Positions 25,147-34,182 of a stretch of 64,000 nucleotides of DNA are shown here, in pieces. The stretch spans positions 2,370,001-2,434,000 of the forward strand of contig NZ_JBEWTB010000002.1 of the NCBI RefSeq assembly GCF_040549045.1, written 5' to 3'. Every line of letters starts with the position of its first letter. Within the stretch, counting starts at the first letter, position 1. The position numbers were made by a program, and so were the translations under genes. This DNA comes from Endozoicomonas sp. NE40 (GTDB lineage: Bacteria; Pseudomonadota; Gammaproteobacteria; Pseudomonadales; Endozoicomonadaceae). The notes beneath the pieces are model-generated. The model was not told the DNA's origin and ran no database searches. It worked only from the letters and a program-made list of their open reading frames with translations.

Positions 25147-25331
25147 TGTGGATAACCCATTCAAACCCTTTACAGTCAATAGATTAGGAATTGAATAACC
25201 CTGTCAGTCTCTTGTGAGATTCCTGCTGTTAACCTGTTATTTTCCTGTAGGAAACAGTGCTTTTTATCCACATAGAGCAGCCTCGAACAAGTAAAAAATA
25301 ATCCTGATAATGACTTCTATCCTGTGAATAG
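25147..25331. other. DnaA-box cluster in the spacer upstream of mnmG
   Basis: Perfect DnaA boxes (TTATNCACA or complement) are at 25147-25155 and 25264-25272. A near match, TGTGAATAG, is at 25323-25331. The flanking sequence at 25062-25140 is very AT-rich. The spacer separates mnmG from the iron-transporter genes, the same neighbourhood as E. coli oriC (next to gidA/mnmG). The main origin candidate in this window is, however, beside dnaA. This could be a regulatory cluster or a vestige of an older origin. Confidence 0.5.
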
Positions 25332-25500
25332 TTTTGTGATCAACCTCCAGATCAGTCCACAAACAACCTGGCAAGTCAGATAGAAAGCTTGCATCAACCG
25401 GGTAGGTATAAGTGCGCAGGCTATACCCAATAAGGCTCACATAAAGAGTGAACATTCGTACAAATTTGTCTGGTCAACGAAGCCGAACTATGTACAATAC

Positions 25501-25519
25501 GCAAATGCAAATTATTCCT
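25501..25519. promoter_or_regulatory. Possible Fur box upstream of the iron-transporter operon
   Basis: GCAAATGCAAATTATTCCT matches the 19-bp Fur consensus at 11 positions by eye. It lies about 29 bp before the start of the iron-binding protein gene and just downstream of a possible -10 (TACAAT at about 25494-25499). The context supports iron control; the match alone is weak. Confidence 0.4.
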
Positions 25520-25547
25520 ATTTAGAACGATTGAAAAAGTAACGGCA

Positions 25548-26555
25548 ATGAAACTGACTAAATCTCTTCTGCTGACAGCCTGTATTGCTGCAACAGCTTC
25601 TGTATCTGCAGCCAATGAAGTTAATGTTTACTCTTATCGCCAACCTTTTCTGATAGAGCCTCTGTTTGAAGAGTTCTCCAGGGAAACCGGCATTCCTGTC
25701 AACGTGGTGTTTGCAGATAAAGGGCTGACTGAGCGCCTGCAGCGTGAAGGCCGCCTCAGTCCTGCAGACGTTGTTCTGACAACCGATATCAGTCGTCTTA
25801 TGGAGCTGGTAGAAAAAGACCTGAGCCAGTCTGTGGATAGCGAAGCGCTGGATAATACGATTCCAGACCAGTTCCGTGATCCTGATGGTCAATGGTTTGC
25901 CCTGACTAAACGGGTTCGAAATATTTACACCACCCGACGGGAAGGTAAGCCGGAAAGTATTTCTTATGATGATCTGGCAGACCCGAAGTTCAAAGGTAAA
26001 ATCTGTACCCGCAGCGGCAAGAATGCCTATAACGTCGGCCTGGTTGCTTCCTATGTTGCAAATTACGGCGAAGAAAGAACCAAAGAGTGGCTGGAAGGCT
26101 TCAAAACCAACCTGGCCCGTCGCCCACAGGGAAATGACCGGGCTCAGGTACGGGCAGTCAGCGAAGGCGTATGCGACCTGGCGCTGGGCAACAGCTACTA
26201 CTACGGTGCCATGCTGAACGATGCAGAGCAGCGTGAATGGGCAGAATCAGTTCACATCAACTTCCCGAATCAGCAGGGCAAAGGTTCTCATGTAAACGTC
26301 AGTGGAATGGTACTCGCCAAACATGCACCTAACAAAGAGAGTGCGGTAAAATTGATGGAATTCCTGGCCAGTGACAAAGCTCAGGCAACATACGCTGAAG
26401 TTAACATGGAATACCCTGTTAACCCTGCGGTCCCTGTATCAGAGCTGGTTGCCTCCTGGGGTGAATTCAAAGCAGACGACCTGCCAATATCCAAGCTGGC
26501 CGAGAATTACTCAACCGCCCTGCGCCTGCTGGATGAAGTTCGATTCGATCTCTAA
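25548..26555 (+). CDS. fbpA: Fe(3+) ABC transporter, periplasmic binding protein
   Basis: This is a 335-residue periplasmic iron-binding protein of the FbpA/FutA class. A signal peptide (MKLTKSLLLTACIAATASVSA) is followed by NEVNVYSYRQPFLIEPLFEE, the typical beginning of the mature domain. The iron-coordinating tyrosines are expected near ALGNSYYYGAML. It starts the three-gene operon with the permease (67 bp away) and the ATPase, and a possible Fur site lies just upstream. It captures ferric ions, possibly delivered by a xenosiderophore or host source, in the periplasm. Confidence 0.93.
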   Translation: MKLTKSLLLTACIAATASVSAANEVNVYSYRQPFLIEPLFEEFSRETGIPVNVVFADKGLTERLQREGRLSPADVVLTTDISRLMELVEKDLSQSVDSEALDNTIPDQFRDPDGQWFALTKRVRNIYTTRREGKPESISYDDLADPKFKGKICTRSGKNAYNVGLVASYVANYGEERTKEWLEGFKTNLARRPQGNDRAQVRAVSEGVCDLALGNSYYYGAMLNDAEQREWAESVHINFPNQQGKGSHVNVSGMVLAKHAPNKESAVKLMEFLASDKAQATYAEVNMEYPVNPAVPVSELVASWGEFKADDLPISKLAENYSTALRLLDEVRFDL

Positions 26556-26622
26556 CCAACCGGTGGCAACGCCCCTGAAACAGTGGCGTTGCCCCGAGCA
26601 ACAAAGCAGTTAACTTTCATCT

Positions 26623-28254
26623 ATGAAACACAGTCTTTCACTGTACTGGAAAGCCGGCAGCTGGTTGCTGGCTTTTCTGTTATTTACGCCCACCCTTTCG
26701 CTGGTGTATGAAGCCCTGGCTCCAACCGGTGAAATCTTCCAGCACCTTCGAAATACCGTACTGTCGACGTATATTTTAAACACCGTGCTTCTGATCTCCG
26801 GCGTGGGTCTTCTGGGGCTGGTACTGGCCCTTCCTGCGGCCTGGGTAATGGCATCCCATAATATTCCCGGCAAGAAGTATCTGCAGTGGCTACTGGTGCT
26901 GCCTCTGGCGATGCCTTCCTATGTCATTGCTTATATCTACACCGACCTGCTGGAATACGCTGGTCCGGTACAGCGAGCTCTGCGGGCCATCATGGGCTGG
27001 CAAAGCGCAGCAGACTACAGCTTTCCGGAAATTCGTTCGCTGGGAGGAGCCGTGGTTGTACTGGCACTGGTTCTCTACCCTTATGTTTACCTGCTGGCAC
27101 GTACTGCATTCCTTGAGCAATCACAAAGCCAAGTACTGGCAAGCCGACTGCTTGGGTGTAACCCGGTACAGAGCTTTTTCAAAGTATCCATGCCAATGGC
27201 TCGCCCTGCCATCATTACCGGTCTGGCTTTGATGGGCATGGAAACTCTGGGCGACTTTGCCACGGTCAGCTATTTCGCCGTACCTACCCTGACCTCGGCG
27301 GTATACGACACCTGGCTGGGCTATGGCAGTCTGAATGCAGCGGCGAAAATATCTGCCATTATGCTGCTGGTTGTTACCGTTCTGATTTCTCTTGAGAAAT
27401 ACAGCCGTCGTCGTCAGCAGCTTTATCAGAAAGGCATTGGTCAGGATCACCGCGATCCTACCGACCTGAATGGCTGGAAGAAATACCTGGCAATGTTCTG
27501 GTGCTGGATGCTTGTCGTTCTGGGCTTCGCTCTACCCGCTGTTATTCTTCTGGATTATGTGGTGACTTATTTCGACGTCTCCTGGAGTCCAGAGCTTATT
27601 ACCTATGGTGCGAACAGCCTGAAAGTATCCATTGCCGCTGCATTTTTCGCGACACTGGTCGCGTTGTTTCTGGGTCTTTATCAGCGTCTGCAGGCTTCAC
27701 AGATGGCGCGCATGCCAGCCCGTCTGGTTTCCTCTGGATATGCTATGCCTGGCAACGTTCTGGCTATTGGTGTATTGATCCCTCTTACCCTGTCCGACCA
27801 TGGCATCAACAACCTGATCATGTCTCTGGGTTATAACCCGGTAGGGCTGATTTTAAGCGGCTCTATCGTTGCCATCATTTTTGCCTACATGGTGCGCTTT
27901 TCGGCAGTGGCCGTCGGTAGCGTTGAATCCAGCCTTGGTCGTGTATCTCCGTCACTGGATATGGCCAGCCGGACACTGGGCTGCTCTCCGGGAGAAATGG
28001 TGAAGCGGGTTCATATACCGATGGTGCGCAAAGGCCTGCTCACAGGTTTTCTGCTGGTATTCATTGAAGCCATGAAAGAGCTTCCGGCAGCCCTGCTGCT
28101 CAGACCTTTTGGTTTTGAAACCCTTGCCACCTGGGTGTTTCAGTACGTTTCTGATGAAAAGCTGGAGCATGCAGCCCCGGCGGCACTCATTCTGGTTCTG
28201 GCCGGACTGTTGCCGTTGATTCTGTTGAACCGATCTCTGGAGAATCAGAAATGA
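26623..28254 (+). CDS. fbpB: Fe(3+) ABC transporter, fused permease
   Basis: This is a 543-residue inner membrane permease formed by two tandem transport domains, each with about six helices. Duplicated EAA-type loops are visible (MARPAIITGLALMGMETLGD and VRKGLLTGFLLVFIEAMKEL). The second loop is followed by PAALLLRPFGFETLATWVFQ, a hallmark of ferric permeases of the FbpB/SfuB type. It overlaps the ATPase gene by 4 bp (ATGA at 28251) and follows the binding protein. It forms the channel through which ferric ion enters the cytoplasm. Confidence 0.95.
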   Translation: MKHSLSLYWKAGSWLLAFLLFTPTLSLVYEALAPTGEIFQHLRNTVLSTYILNTVLLISGVGLLGLVLALPAAWVMASHNIPGKKYLQWLLVLPLAMPSYVIAYIYTDLLEYAGPVQRALRAIMGWQSAADYSFPEIRSLGGAVVVLALVLYPYVYLLARTAFLEQSQSQVLASRLLGCNPVQSFFKVSMPMARPAIITGLALMGMETLGDFATVSYFAVPTLTSAVYDTWLGYGSLNAAAKISAIMLLVVTVLISLEKYSRRRQQLYQKGIGQDHRDPTDLNGWKKYLAMFWCWMLVVLGFALPAVILLDYVVTYFDVSWSPELITYGANSLKVSIAAAFFATLVALFLGLYQRLQASQMARMPARLVSSGYAMPGNVLAIGVLIPLTLSDHGINNLIMSLGYNPVGLILSGSIVAIIFAYMVRFSAVAVGSVESSLGRVSPSLDMASRTLGCSPGEMVKRVHIPMVRKGLLTGFLLVFIEAMKELPAALLLRPFGFETLATWVFQYVSDEKLEHAAPAALILVLAGLLPLILLNRSLENQK

Positions 28255-29309
28255 ACGCCCTGGATATTAACAGCCTGAGTTACAGCTACGAAAAAACCAA
28301 TGTGCTGACAGACCTGAACCTGCAGATTGAAGCCGGTGAAATTGTCTGTCTGCTGGGGCGCAGTGGCTGTGGAAAAACCACGCTGCTGAAAGCCATCTCA
28401 GGACTCATTCAGCCAGATAACGGCTACATCGCCCTGCATGGAAACAAGGTCAGTTCCGCAGAAGGCATGTTTCCACCGGAACAACGTGGCATCGGTATGA
28501 TTTTCCAGGACTATGCCCTGTTCCCTCACCTGACGGTAGCGGACAATATTGCCTTTGGCCTGAGAAACCTTAGCCAGTCAGACACGAGGAAGCGTGTTCT
28601 GGAAATGTTGGAACTGGTTAACCTGCACGGTCTGGATAAGCGTTATCCACACGAATTATCGGGCGGACAGCAACAACGTGTTGCCATTGCCAGAGCGCTG
28701 GCTAACCGCCCTAACCTGTTGCTACTGGATGAACCGTTCTCGAATATCGACAGTCAGGTTCGTCAACGCCTGATCAGGGAGATTCGAGATATTCTCAAGC
28801 AGCAGAAAGTCGCAGCACTGTTTGTTACCCACAGTCGGGAAGAAGGCTTTGCCTTTGCCGATTCTGTGGCCGTCATGCACGAAGGAAAAATTCTGCAACG
28901 GGGACGATCCTTTGATGTGTATAACCAGCCTTCCTGCCGCTTTGTTGCCGAGTTTATGGGTGCGGGTAACTTATTGCAGGGCAAAGTTATTAACAGCCAC
29001 CAGATCACTACTCCGATAGGGGTTGTAGAGTCTTCCACAAAGGTTTGTACACAGCCAGGAACGGCTGTGGAATTATTTATTCGACCTCAGATGCTGACTG
29101 TGGAAAAGTGCCTGTGTAAAAACCCAAACGATCCTGCAACTATACGACATCAGCAGTTTATGGGGCGAAGCCTGCGTACCGAAGTGGTTCTGAAAGATAA
29201 ACTGTTTGTTGTGGATAATACTGAGTTACTGCCAGAAAAAACGGCGGTGCATATCCATGTAAAAGACCATCAGCTGGTGCTGTTTAACCAGCAGGGTCAA
29301 GCCATTTAA
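28251..29309 (+). CDS. fbpC: Fe(3+) ABC transporter, ATP-binding protein
   Basis: This is a 352-residue ABC ATPase. Walker A GRSGCGKTT lies at about 36-44, Q-loop FQDYALFPHLTVADN, signature LSGGQQQRVAIARAL, Walker B LLLLDEPFSNID and the switch histidine in FVTHSREEG. The last 100 residues are a TOBE-type regulatory domain (ELFIRPQMLTVEKC). It follows the permease with a 4-bp overlap. A perfect DnaA-box-like sequence lies inside the coding region at 29210-29218; it is probably incidental. Confidence 0.95.
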   Translation: MNALDINSLSYSYEKTNVLTDLNLQIEAGEIVCLLGRSGCGKTTLLKAISGLIQPDNGYIALHGNKVSSAEGMFPPEQRGIGMIFQDYALFPHLTVADNIAFGLRNLSQSDTRKRVLEMLELVNLHGLDKRYPHELSGGQQQRVAIARALANRPNLLLLDEPFSNIDSQVRQRLIREIRDILKQQKVAALFVTHSREEGFAFADSVAVMHEGKILQRGRSFDVYNQPSCRFVAEFMGAGNLLQGKVINSHQITTPIGVVESSTKVCTQPGTAVELFIRPQMLTVEKCLCKNPNDPATIRHQQFMGRSLRTEVVLKDKLFVVDNTELLPEKTAVHIHVKDHQLVLFNQQGQAI

Positions 29310-29333
29310 TACCCATTTATTAATCTACCAGCA

Positions 29334-29375
29334 AAATGCGTAAAGCCAGTTAAACTTGGCTTACGCATTTTTTTG
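29334..29375 (+). terminator. Terminator of the iron operon
   Basis: AAATGCGTAAAGCCA pairs with TTGGCTTACGCATTT with one bulge, followed by a run of seven T residues. It lies 25 bp after the fbpC stop. Confidence 0.85.
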
Positions 29376-29398
29376 TCAAAGGCATTTTTTTGTCAAAG
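29365..29398 (+). repeat. Exact 17-bp tandem duplication of the terminator tail
   Basis: GCATTTTTTTGTCAAAG occurs twice in tandem without mismatch (29365-29381 and 29382-29398). The copy is the downstream arm plus T-tract of the fbpC terminator. It places the T-rich repeat right before the marC start. Confidence 0.9.
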
Positions 29399-29401
29399 AC
29401 T

Positions 29402-30040
29402 ATGGCAGATCATATTTCGTTCGGGATCACGGTGTTCGTTGGCTTTTTTGCAATAATGAACCCTATTGCCAATACACCGATTTTTATCAGTCTGACCGAT
29501 GGCATGCGACCCAATGAAAAACGCTCCATCGCCTTTCGCTCTAACCTCATTGCTTTTCTTGTTGTGGCTGTCTTCTGTCTGCTGGGAAAAGCGATCTTTC
29601 AGATGTTCGGAATAACAATTCCGGCTTTTCGAATCACTGGCGGCATACTGGTATTTCTGATTGGCAAGGAAATGCTCACTGGCCGTACCTCGGAAGTACA
29701 CACCCCCAGCCAGGAAGATAATGAGAAAAGCCTTGATGCCAAATTAAGTATTGCCATCATCCCACTGGCTACACCTATTCTGGGTGGTCCGGGTATTATT
29801 GCTTCCGCTATGAATTTTGTCAGCGACAAGGGCTTGCCGGAAGTCATTATCTGTCTGGTTGCATTAGCCCTGTTGAGTATCATTACTTATTTTTTCTTTC
29901 TTTCCGGCGAACGTTTTCTGAAGTTTATTGGCGAAAGTGCCATTAAAGTCATCAGTCGTATGATGGGGCTGATACTGGCCGTTATGGGGATACAGATGAT
30001 TATTCTGGGGATATATGGAGCGATGCACCTTAATCTTTGA
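29402..30040 (+). CDS. MarC/YhgN-family integral membrane protein
   Basis: This is a MarC-family membrane protein of unknown transport role. Six hydrophobic segments are visible, with the conserved early motif FFAIMNPIANTPIFISLTDG, RIAxGIxxF-like ITGGILVFLIGKEML, and later IAIIPLATPILGGPGIIASA. The open frame reaches a TTG at 29390, within the duplicated terminator tail. The ATG at 29402 gives MADHISFGITVFVGFFAIMN, the expected first helix, so I chose it; no strong Shine-Dalgarno is visible. It converges with mnmE, whose stop lies 18 bp away. Confidence 0.88.
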   Translation: MADHISFGITVFVGFFAIMNPIANTPIFISLTDGMRPNEKRSIAFRSNLIAFLVVAVFCLLGKAIFQMFGITIPAFRITGGILVFLIGKEMLTGRTSEVHTPSQEDNEKSLDAKLSIAIIPLATPILGGPGIIASAMNFVSDKGLPEVIICLVALALLSIITYFFFLSGERFLKFIGESAIKVISRMMGLILAVMGIQMIILGIYGAMHLNL

Positions 30041-30058
30041 TGCACCGCGCTCAATGGT

Positions 30059-31435
30059 TTATTTACCAATACAGAACGACGAGAAAATTCTCCCCAGCAG
30101 GTCATCACTGCTGAACTGCCCGGTAATTTCTCCCAGCGCTTTCTGGGCGTGTCGCAGGTCTTCCGCCAGAAGCTCGCCTGCGCCCATATACTCAAGCTGT
30201 AAACGACCATTGTCCAGAAATTCACCAGCACGGCGCAAGGCATCCAGATGACGACGACGGGCAGAGAAACCACCTTCCATAGCCCCTTCATAGCCCATAC
30301 AGGCTTTTAAATGCTCTCTGAGCGCATCCAGTCCATGTTCTCCCATGGCGCATACCCTGACGACAGGAACGCCGTCAGCGTCTTCTATGCCCGCCTGCTC
30401 ACCGGTCAGGTCTATTTTATTACGTATAACGGTTAATTTATCTTTCGACGGCAGGCGGTCAACAAAATCCGGCCAGATATCGTGAGGATTCATGGCATCC
30501 GTCCCGGTACCATCCACCATCAGCAATACACGATCAGCGTCTTCAATTTCCTGAAACGCACGTTCCACACCAATCTGTTCAACCTTGTCGTCAGTTTCAC
30601 GCAGGCCGGCCGTATCAATAACATGCAATGGCATACCGTCGATGTGGATATGCTCACGCAATACATCGCGGGTGGTTCCGGCAATGTCAGTAACAATCGC
30701 CGTTTCACGTCCGGCCAGGGCATTCAGAAGACTGGATTTACCGGCATTGGGGCGACCGGCAATAACAACGGTCATCCCTTCCCGCTGGATAGCCCCCTGC
30801 CCGGCCTCACGAACCACCTCAGCCAGATCACCGATGATAAGGTTCAGGTCATTACTGACTTTGCCATCGGCCAGAAAGTCAATTTCCTCTTCCGGAAAGT
30901 CAATCGCCGCTTCCACATAGATCCGAAGCTGAATCAGCGACTCAACCAGAGTGTTAACCCGCCTGGAAAACGCCCCCTGCATGGAACGCAGGGCGGAACG
31001 GGCTGCCTGCTCTGAGCTTGAATCAATCAGGTCAGCAATGGCTTCTGCCTGGGCAAGATCCATCTTGTCGTTCAGAAAAGCCCGTTCCGAGAACTCTCCC
31101 GGATTGGCCTGTCTGACACCCAGGTCAAGAATACGGCGCAACAGAATATCCAGAATAACAGGCCCGCCATGCCCCTGAAGCTCCAGAACGTCTTCACCGG
31201 TAAAGGAGTTCGGGTTCGGGAAAAACAGGGCAATCCCCTGGTCCAGCACTTCATCATTCTGATCATGGAACGGACCATAATGGGCAAAACGGGGCTTAGG
31301 CTCGACCTTCAGAACCTCACGTGCCACTTTCAGGGCATCAGGCCCGGAAACCCTGATTATGCCCACTCCGCCGCGTCCCGGTGCGGTAGCCTGTGCAGCA
31401 ATGGTGTCGTTGTGGATAGAGCTGAGATCGGACAT
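30059..31435 (-). CDS. mnmE: tRNA modification GTPase MnmE
   Basis: This is the GTPase partner of MnmG in wobble-uridine modification. The 458 residues contain an N-terminal tetrahydrofolate-binding domain (TIAAQATAPGRGGVGIIRVS), a helical domain with an inserted Ras-like G domain, and the terminal CIGK motif with catalytic Cys455. The P-loop GRPNAGKSS is at 227-235 and the DTAGL switch follows. It heads no tight operon here; it lies upstream of marC tail-to-tail and downstream of yidC, with a strong terminator between. Confidence 0.97.
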   Translation of the reverse strand: MSDLSSIHNDTIAAQATAPGRGGVGIIRVSGPDALKVAREVLKVEPKPRFAHYGPFHDQNDEVLDQGIALFFPNPNSFTGEDVLELQGHGGPVILDILLRRILDLGVRQANPGEFSERAFLNDKMDLAQAEAIADLIDSSSEQAARSALRSMQGAFSRRVNTLVESLIQLRIYVEAAIDFPEEEIDFLADGKVSNDLNLIIGDLAEVVREAGQGAIQREGMTVVIAGRPNAGKSSLLNALAGRETAIVTDIAGTTRDVLREHIHIDGMPLHVIDTAGLRETDDKVEQIGVERAFQEIEDADRVLLMVDGTGTDAMNPHDIWPDFVDRLPSKDKLTVIRNKIDLTGEQAGIEDADGVPVVRVCAMGEHGLDALREHLKACMGYEGAMEGGFSARRRHLDALRRAGEFLDNGRLQLEYMGAGELLAEDLRHAQKALGEITGQFSSDDLLGRIFSSFCIGK

Positions 31436-31520
31436 GTATCGGTTACGTCGTAAGTAAAAAATGAAGCGTAGTTTAGCGGCTGTAGTCTAATTGATCATCA
31501 GGCTTAACAGCCATGAATAA

Positions 31521-31558
31521 AAAAACGACCCGGGAGCAAAGCCGCCGGGTCGTTTTTT
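31521..31558. terminator. Bidirectional terminator between yidC and mnmE
   Basis: AAAAACGACCCGG (31521-31533) pairs with CCGGGTCGTTTTT (31545-31557) around an 11-nt loop, with A- and T-tracts at both ends. It is placed just after yidC (minus strand) and could also work on the plus strand. Confidence 0.9.
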
Positions 31559-31579
31559 TGAAGCGCTGGAAAAAGAACG

Positions 31580-33271
31580 TTAAGTACTTTCTTTCTCAAT
31601 CTTCTTGGTAATGATGAACTGCTGGATAATCGACAGCGTGTTGTTGGTTACCCAATACAGTACCAGACCAGCCGGGAACCACAGGAAGAACACGGTAAAG
31701 ATAACAGGCATCAGCTTCATCACTTTCGCCTGAACAGGGTCTGGCGGAGTTGGGTTCAGCAGCTGCTGAGCGAACATTGAACCACCCATGATCAGCGGCA
31801 GGATGAAGTATGGGTCCATCTGGGACAGGTCATGAATCCAGCCCAGCCATGGCGCCTGACGCAGCTCAACAGATTCCTGCAGTACCCAGTACAGGGCAAT
31901 AAACACAGGCATCTGAACAAGAATTGGCAGACAGCCACCCATTGGGTTGACCTTCTCCTTCTTGTACAGCTCCATCATCTCCTGGGACAGCTTCTGACGA
32001 TCTTCGCCGTGCTTCTCTTTCAGCTCTGCCATCTTCGGTCCCAGTTTGCGCATTTTCGCCATGGAACGGAAGCTGGTAGCGTTCAGCGGATAGAAGATCG
32101 CTTTTACACACACTGTCAGCAGGATAATGGACCAGCCCCAGTTACCCACGATGGACTGAATGAACTTCAGCAGGGTAAACAGAGGTTGAGCCAGGAACCA
32201 CAACCAGCCAAAGTCCATGGTCAGCTGCAGACCATCGGCCAGTTCTTTCAGACGAGCCTGATCCTTTGGACCTGCATACAGGTCAGCACCTACGGTAACA
32301 GTCTGACCCGGCTGAACAGCGACGTTATCGATAAAACCGACAAAGTGGTACTGCTGGTCATGGGACAGGTTAGTGTAGTAGGTATGGCGCTGAGTCTGAT
32401 CCGGCACCCACGCGGTGACGAAGTACAGCTGCAGCATAGCCGCATAGCCACCTTCGACATTCTGCTCAAAGCGGGACTTGCTGAAGTCCTTGAAGGGCAG
32501 TTTCACGTAAGGCTTGTCCACAGAACGCACCGCAGCACCATTGTAGGTGTTCATCGGTGCGCTGGAGTTGACGGTGCTTGGATCTTCAGAACCATCGCGT
32601 TTCAGCTGTGCATAAAAGCGATCCTGCCATACGGTATCACCTGTGTTCTCAATGATATAATCCATGCGGATATCATAAGAGTCACGGACAAACGTATAAC
32701 GCTTGGTCAGGTTCAGCTCGTCGGTGGAACGGGTCAGGTCAACAACAACAGTGTCCTTCCCATCATCCAGGGTGAAGCTGTGTTGCTTGACGTTGTACAG
32801 TGGACGCTGGTTGTTAGCCTGTGGGCCATCAGCTCGCATCAGTGCGCTCTGTGCAGTGTATTCACAGGTCACGCTGCCGCTGACGCAGTCTGATTTCTGT
32901 ACCAACAGTTCGAAGGGAGGAACCTCCTCATCTTCTTCCGGTAGCCAGGCAGGGTATTTAGGCAGGCTCAGACCGATAATATCGCCACCGGCGGGATCAA
33001 TCTGAACATTAAGGGTATTTGTCTTTACGCTGACAAGTTGAGCGGATGGCGATGTATTACTATTACCGTCAATGGTAACCGTACCTGCGCTATCGGAGGA
33101 GAGTGTCGGCATGTCTGAACCGCTTTGTGCGATAGAGACATTGGACATGCTTGTTATTGCTTCTTCCCCGGTTGGTCGGGCTGGTTGATTGTAATCTTCG
33201 TTCCATTGTTGGAGTGTCAGTACACCAACAACAGCTACGGCGCCTATCAGGAGTGTTCTTTGCAGATCCAT
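31580..33271 (-). CDS. yidC: Membrane protein insertase YidC
   Basis: This is an inner membrane insertase of about 563 residues. It has an N-terminal helix, a large periplasmic domain, and a C-terminal five-helix insertase core (FGWLWFLAQPLFTLLKFIQS, then MAKMRKLGPKMAELKEKHGE). The open frame reaches 33385, but the extra 38 residues overlap yidD in another frame. The ATG at 33271 gives MDLQRTLLIGAVAVVGVLTL, the classic YidC start, so I chose it. It overlaps the 3' end of yidD by 25 bp. It cooperates with Sec in inserting membrane proteins, including the ATP synthase c subunit. Confidence 0.97.
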   Translation of the reverse strand: MDLQRTLLIGAVAVVGVLTLQQWNEDYNQPARPTGEEAITSMSNVSIAQSGSDMPTLSSDSAGTVTIDGNSNTSPSAQLVSVKTNTLNVQIDPAGGDIIGLSLPKYPAWLPEEDEEVPPFELLVQKSDCVSGSVTCEYTAQSALMRADGPQANNQRPLYNVKQHSFTLDDGKDTVVVDLTRSTDELNLTKRYTFVRDSYDIRMDYIIENTGDTVWQDRFYAQLKRDGSEDPSTVNSSAPMNTYNGAAVRSVDKPYVKLPFKDFSKSRFEQNVEGGYAAMLQLYFVTAWVPDQTQRHTYYTNLSHDQQYHFVGFIDNVAVQPGQTVTVGADLYAGPKDQARLKELADGLQLTMDFGWLWFLAQPLFTLLKFIQSIVGNWGWSIILLTVCVKAIFYPLNATSFRSMAKMRKLGPKMAELKEKHGEDRQKLSQEMMELYKKEKVNPMGGCLPILVQMPVFIALYWVLQESVELRQAPWLGWIHDLSQMDPYFILPLIMGGSMFAQQLLNPTPPDPVQAKVMKLMPVIFTVFFLWFPAGLVLYWVTNNTLSIIQQFIITKKIEKEST

Positions 33272-33588
33272 GATGTCCGAGCCACAGATTCTGGTTGATG
33301 GGAATGATTGTCTGATTCTGTCCGATTGAGCCTGTCTGAGGGTTCCGGCACCGGATCGAAGCCTCCCGGATGCCAGGGATGGCAACGCAGCAGTCTTAAA
33401 ATAGTGAGTTTGCTGCCTTTCAGAAAACCATGGCTATCGAGTGCTTCCTGAGCATAAGCGGAACAGGTTGGATAAAATCGACAGCGCCCTGCCATAAGAG
33501 GGCTTATGCAATAGCGATAGACCTGGATCAGACCTTTGGCGAGTAGTCTCGGCAGATCTTTGATCGTACTTGTCACGCTGTTTTGCAT
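33247..33588 (-). CDS. yidD: Membrane protein insertion efficiency factor YidD
   Basis: This is a small membrane-associated protein that aids YidC-dependent insertion. The 113 residues contain the hallmark RYCISPLMAGRCRFYPTCSA followed by YAQEAL and, later, LLRCHPWHPGGFDPVP. The C-terminal 35 residues are polar and variable. Its end overlaps the yidC start by 25 bp. It lies 159 bp downstream of rnpA; in many relatives the two overlap, so this spacing is longer than usual. Confidence 0.95.
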   Translation of the reverse strand: MQNSVTSTIKDLPRLLAKGLIQVYRYCISPLMAGRCRFYPTCSAYAQEALDSHGFLKGSKLTILRLLRCHPWHPGGFDPVPEPSDRLNRTESDNHSHQPESVARTSWICKEHS

Positions 33589-33747
33589 GTCTTTTTACTC
33601 AATCTACCCTGGACTTCAGGAGACAGTAAGGCTTAGTTCCATAAGCTGTGCTTACCAATCAAGGCAAAAGCCTTCCCTGGTGACGCAAGCGACTGGAGGC
33701 AGTGTCTACCTCCCCAGTCACCCAGCTCTACAACGTCCACCAAATTG

Positions 33748-34161
33748 TTAAGTGGTTTTATCCACAGCTTTGGGCTGTCTGTCCTCAAGCTGCCTGGATT
33801 GTTCCCACTCACCCAGACGACGTGCCAGCTTGTGCCACTGTCTGGATAGCAGTTTGTTTATGTCGTAGTTTTCGAGCTCATCCAAGCCTCGGCGTGCCAG
33901 TACTACGATATCCAGATGACCCAGTTCGCCCTGCTTCAGACGAAATGTCTCACGGATATGTCGCTTGACACGATTTCGACCGGTGGCCTTACGGATATTC
34001 TTTTTGGCAATTACCAGACCCAGTCTGGAATGATCGTGATCGCTCACTCTCGCCAGAATCAGTAAGTGCCGACTGGATACCTTGATATCAGCCCGGTCAA
34101 ATACCTGCTTAAAATCAGCTGCTGAGCACAACCGCTTATCGCGGCTAAAAGCGAAGCTCAC
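33748..34161 (-). CDS. rnpA: Ribonuclease P protein component
   Basis: This is the protein subunit of RNase P, which processes tRNA 5' ends. The 137 residues include the conserved RNA-binding segment RLGLVIAKKNIRKATGRNRV followed by KRHIRETFR, and an arginine-rich surface. It starts with GTG at 34161, 21 bp after rpmH. The last 25 residues are extended compared with the shortest family members. A DnaA-box-like sequence (33758-33766) lies in its 3' end. Confidence 0.95.
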   Translation of the reverse strand: MSFAFSRDKRLCSAADFKQVFDRADIKVSSRHLLILARVSDHDHSRLGLVIAKKNIRKATGRNRVKRHIRETFRLKQGELGHLDIVVLARRGLDELENYDINKLLSRQWHKLARRLGEWEQSRQLEDRQPKAVDKTT

Positions 34162-34182
34162 CTGACAGTCTTACTGCTTAAA

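Noticed and set aside
24895..25179. 94-residue minus-strand frame across the MITE
   Set aside because: It runs through the palindromic element and AT-rich spacer, has no start signal and reads as low-complexity; it is explained by the repeat.
31832..32893. 353-residue plus-strand frame opposite yidC
   Set aside because: It is antisense to a clear yidC; long mirror frames are common in such coding sequence.
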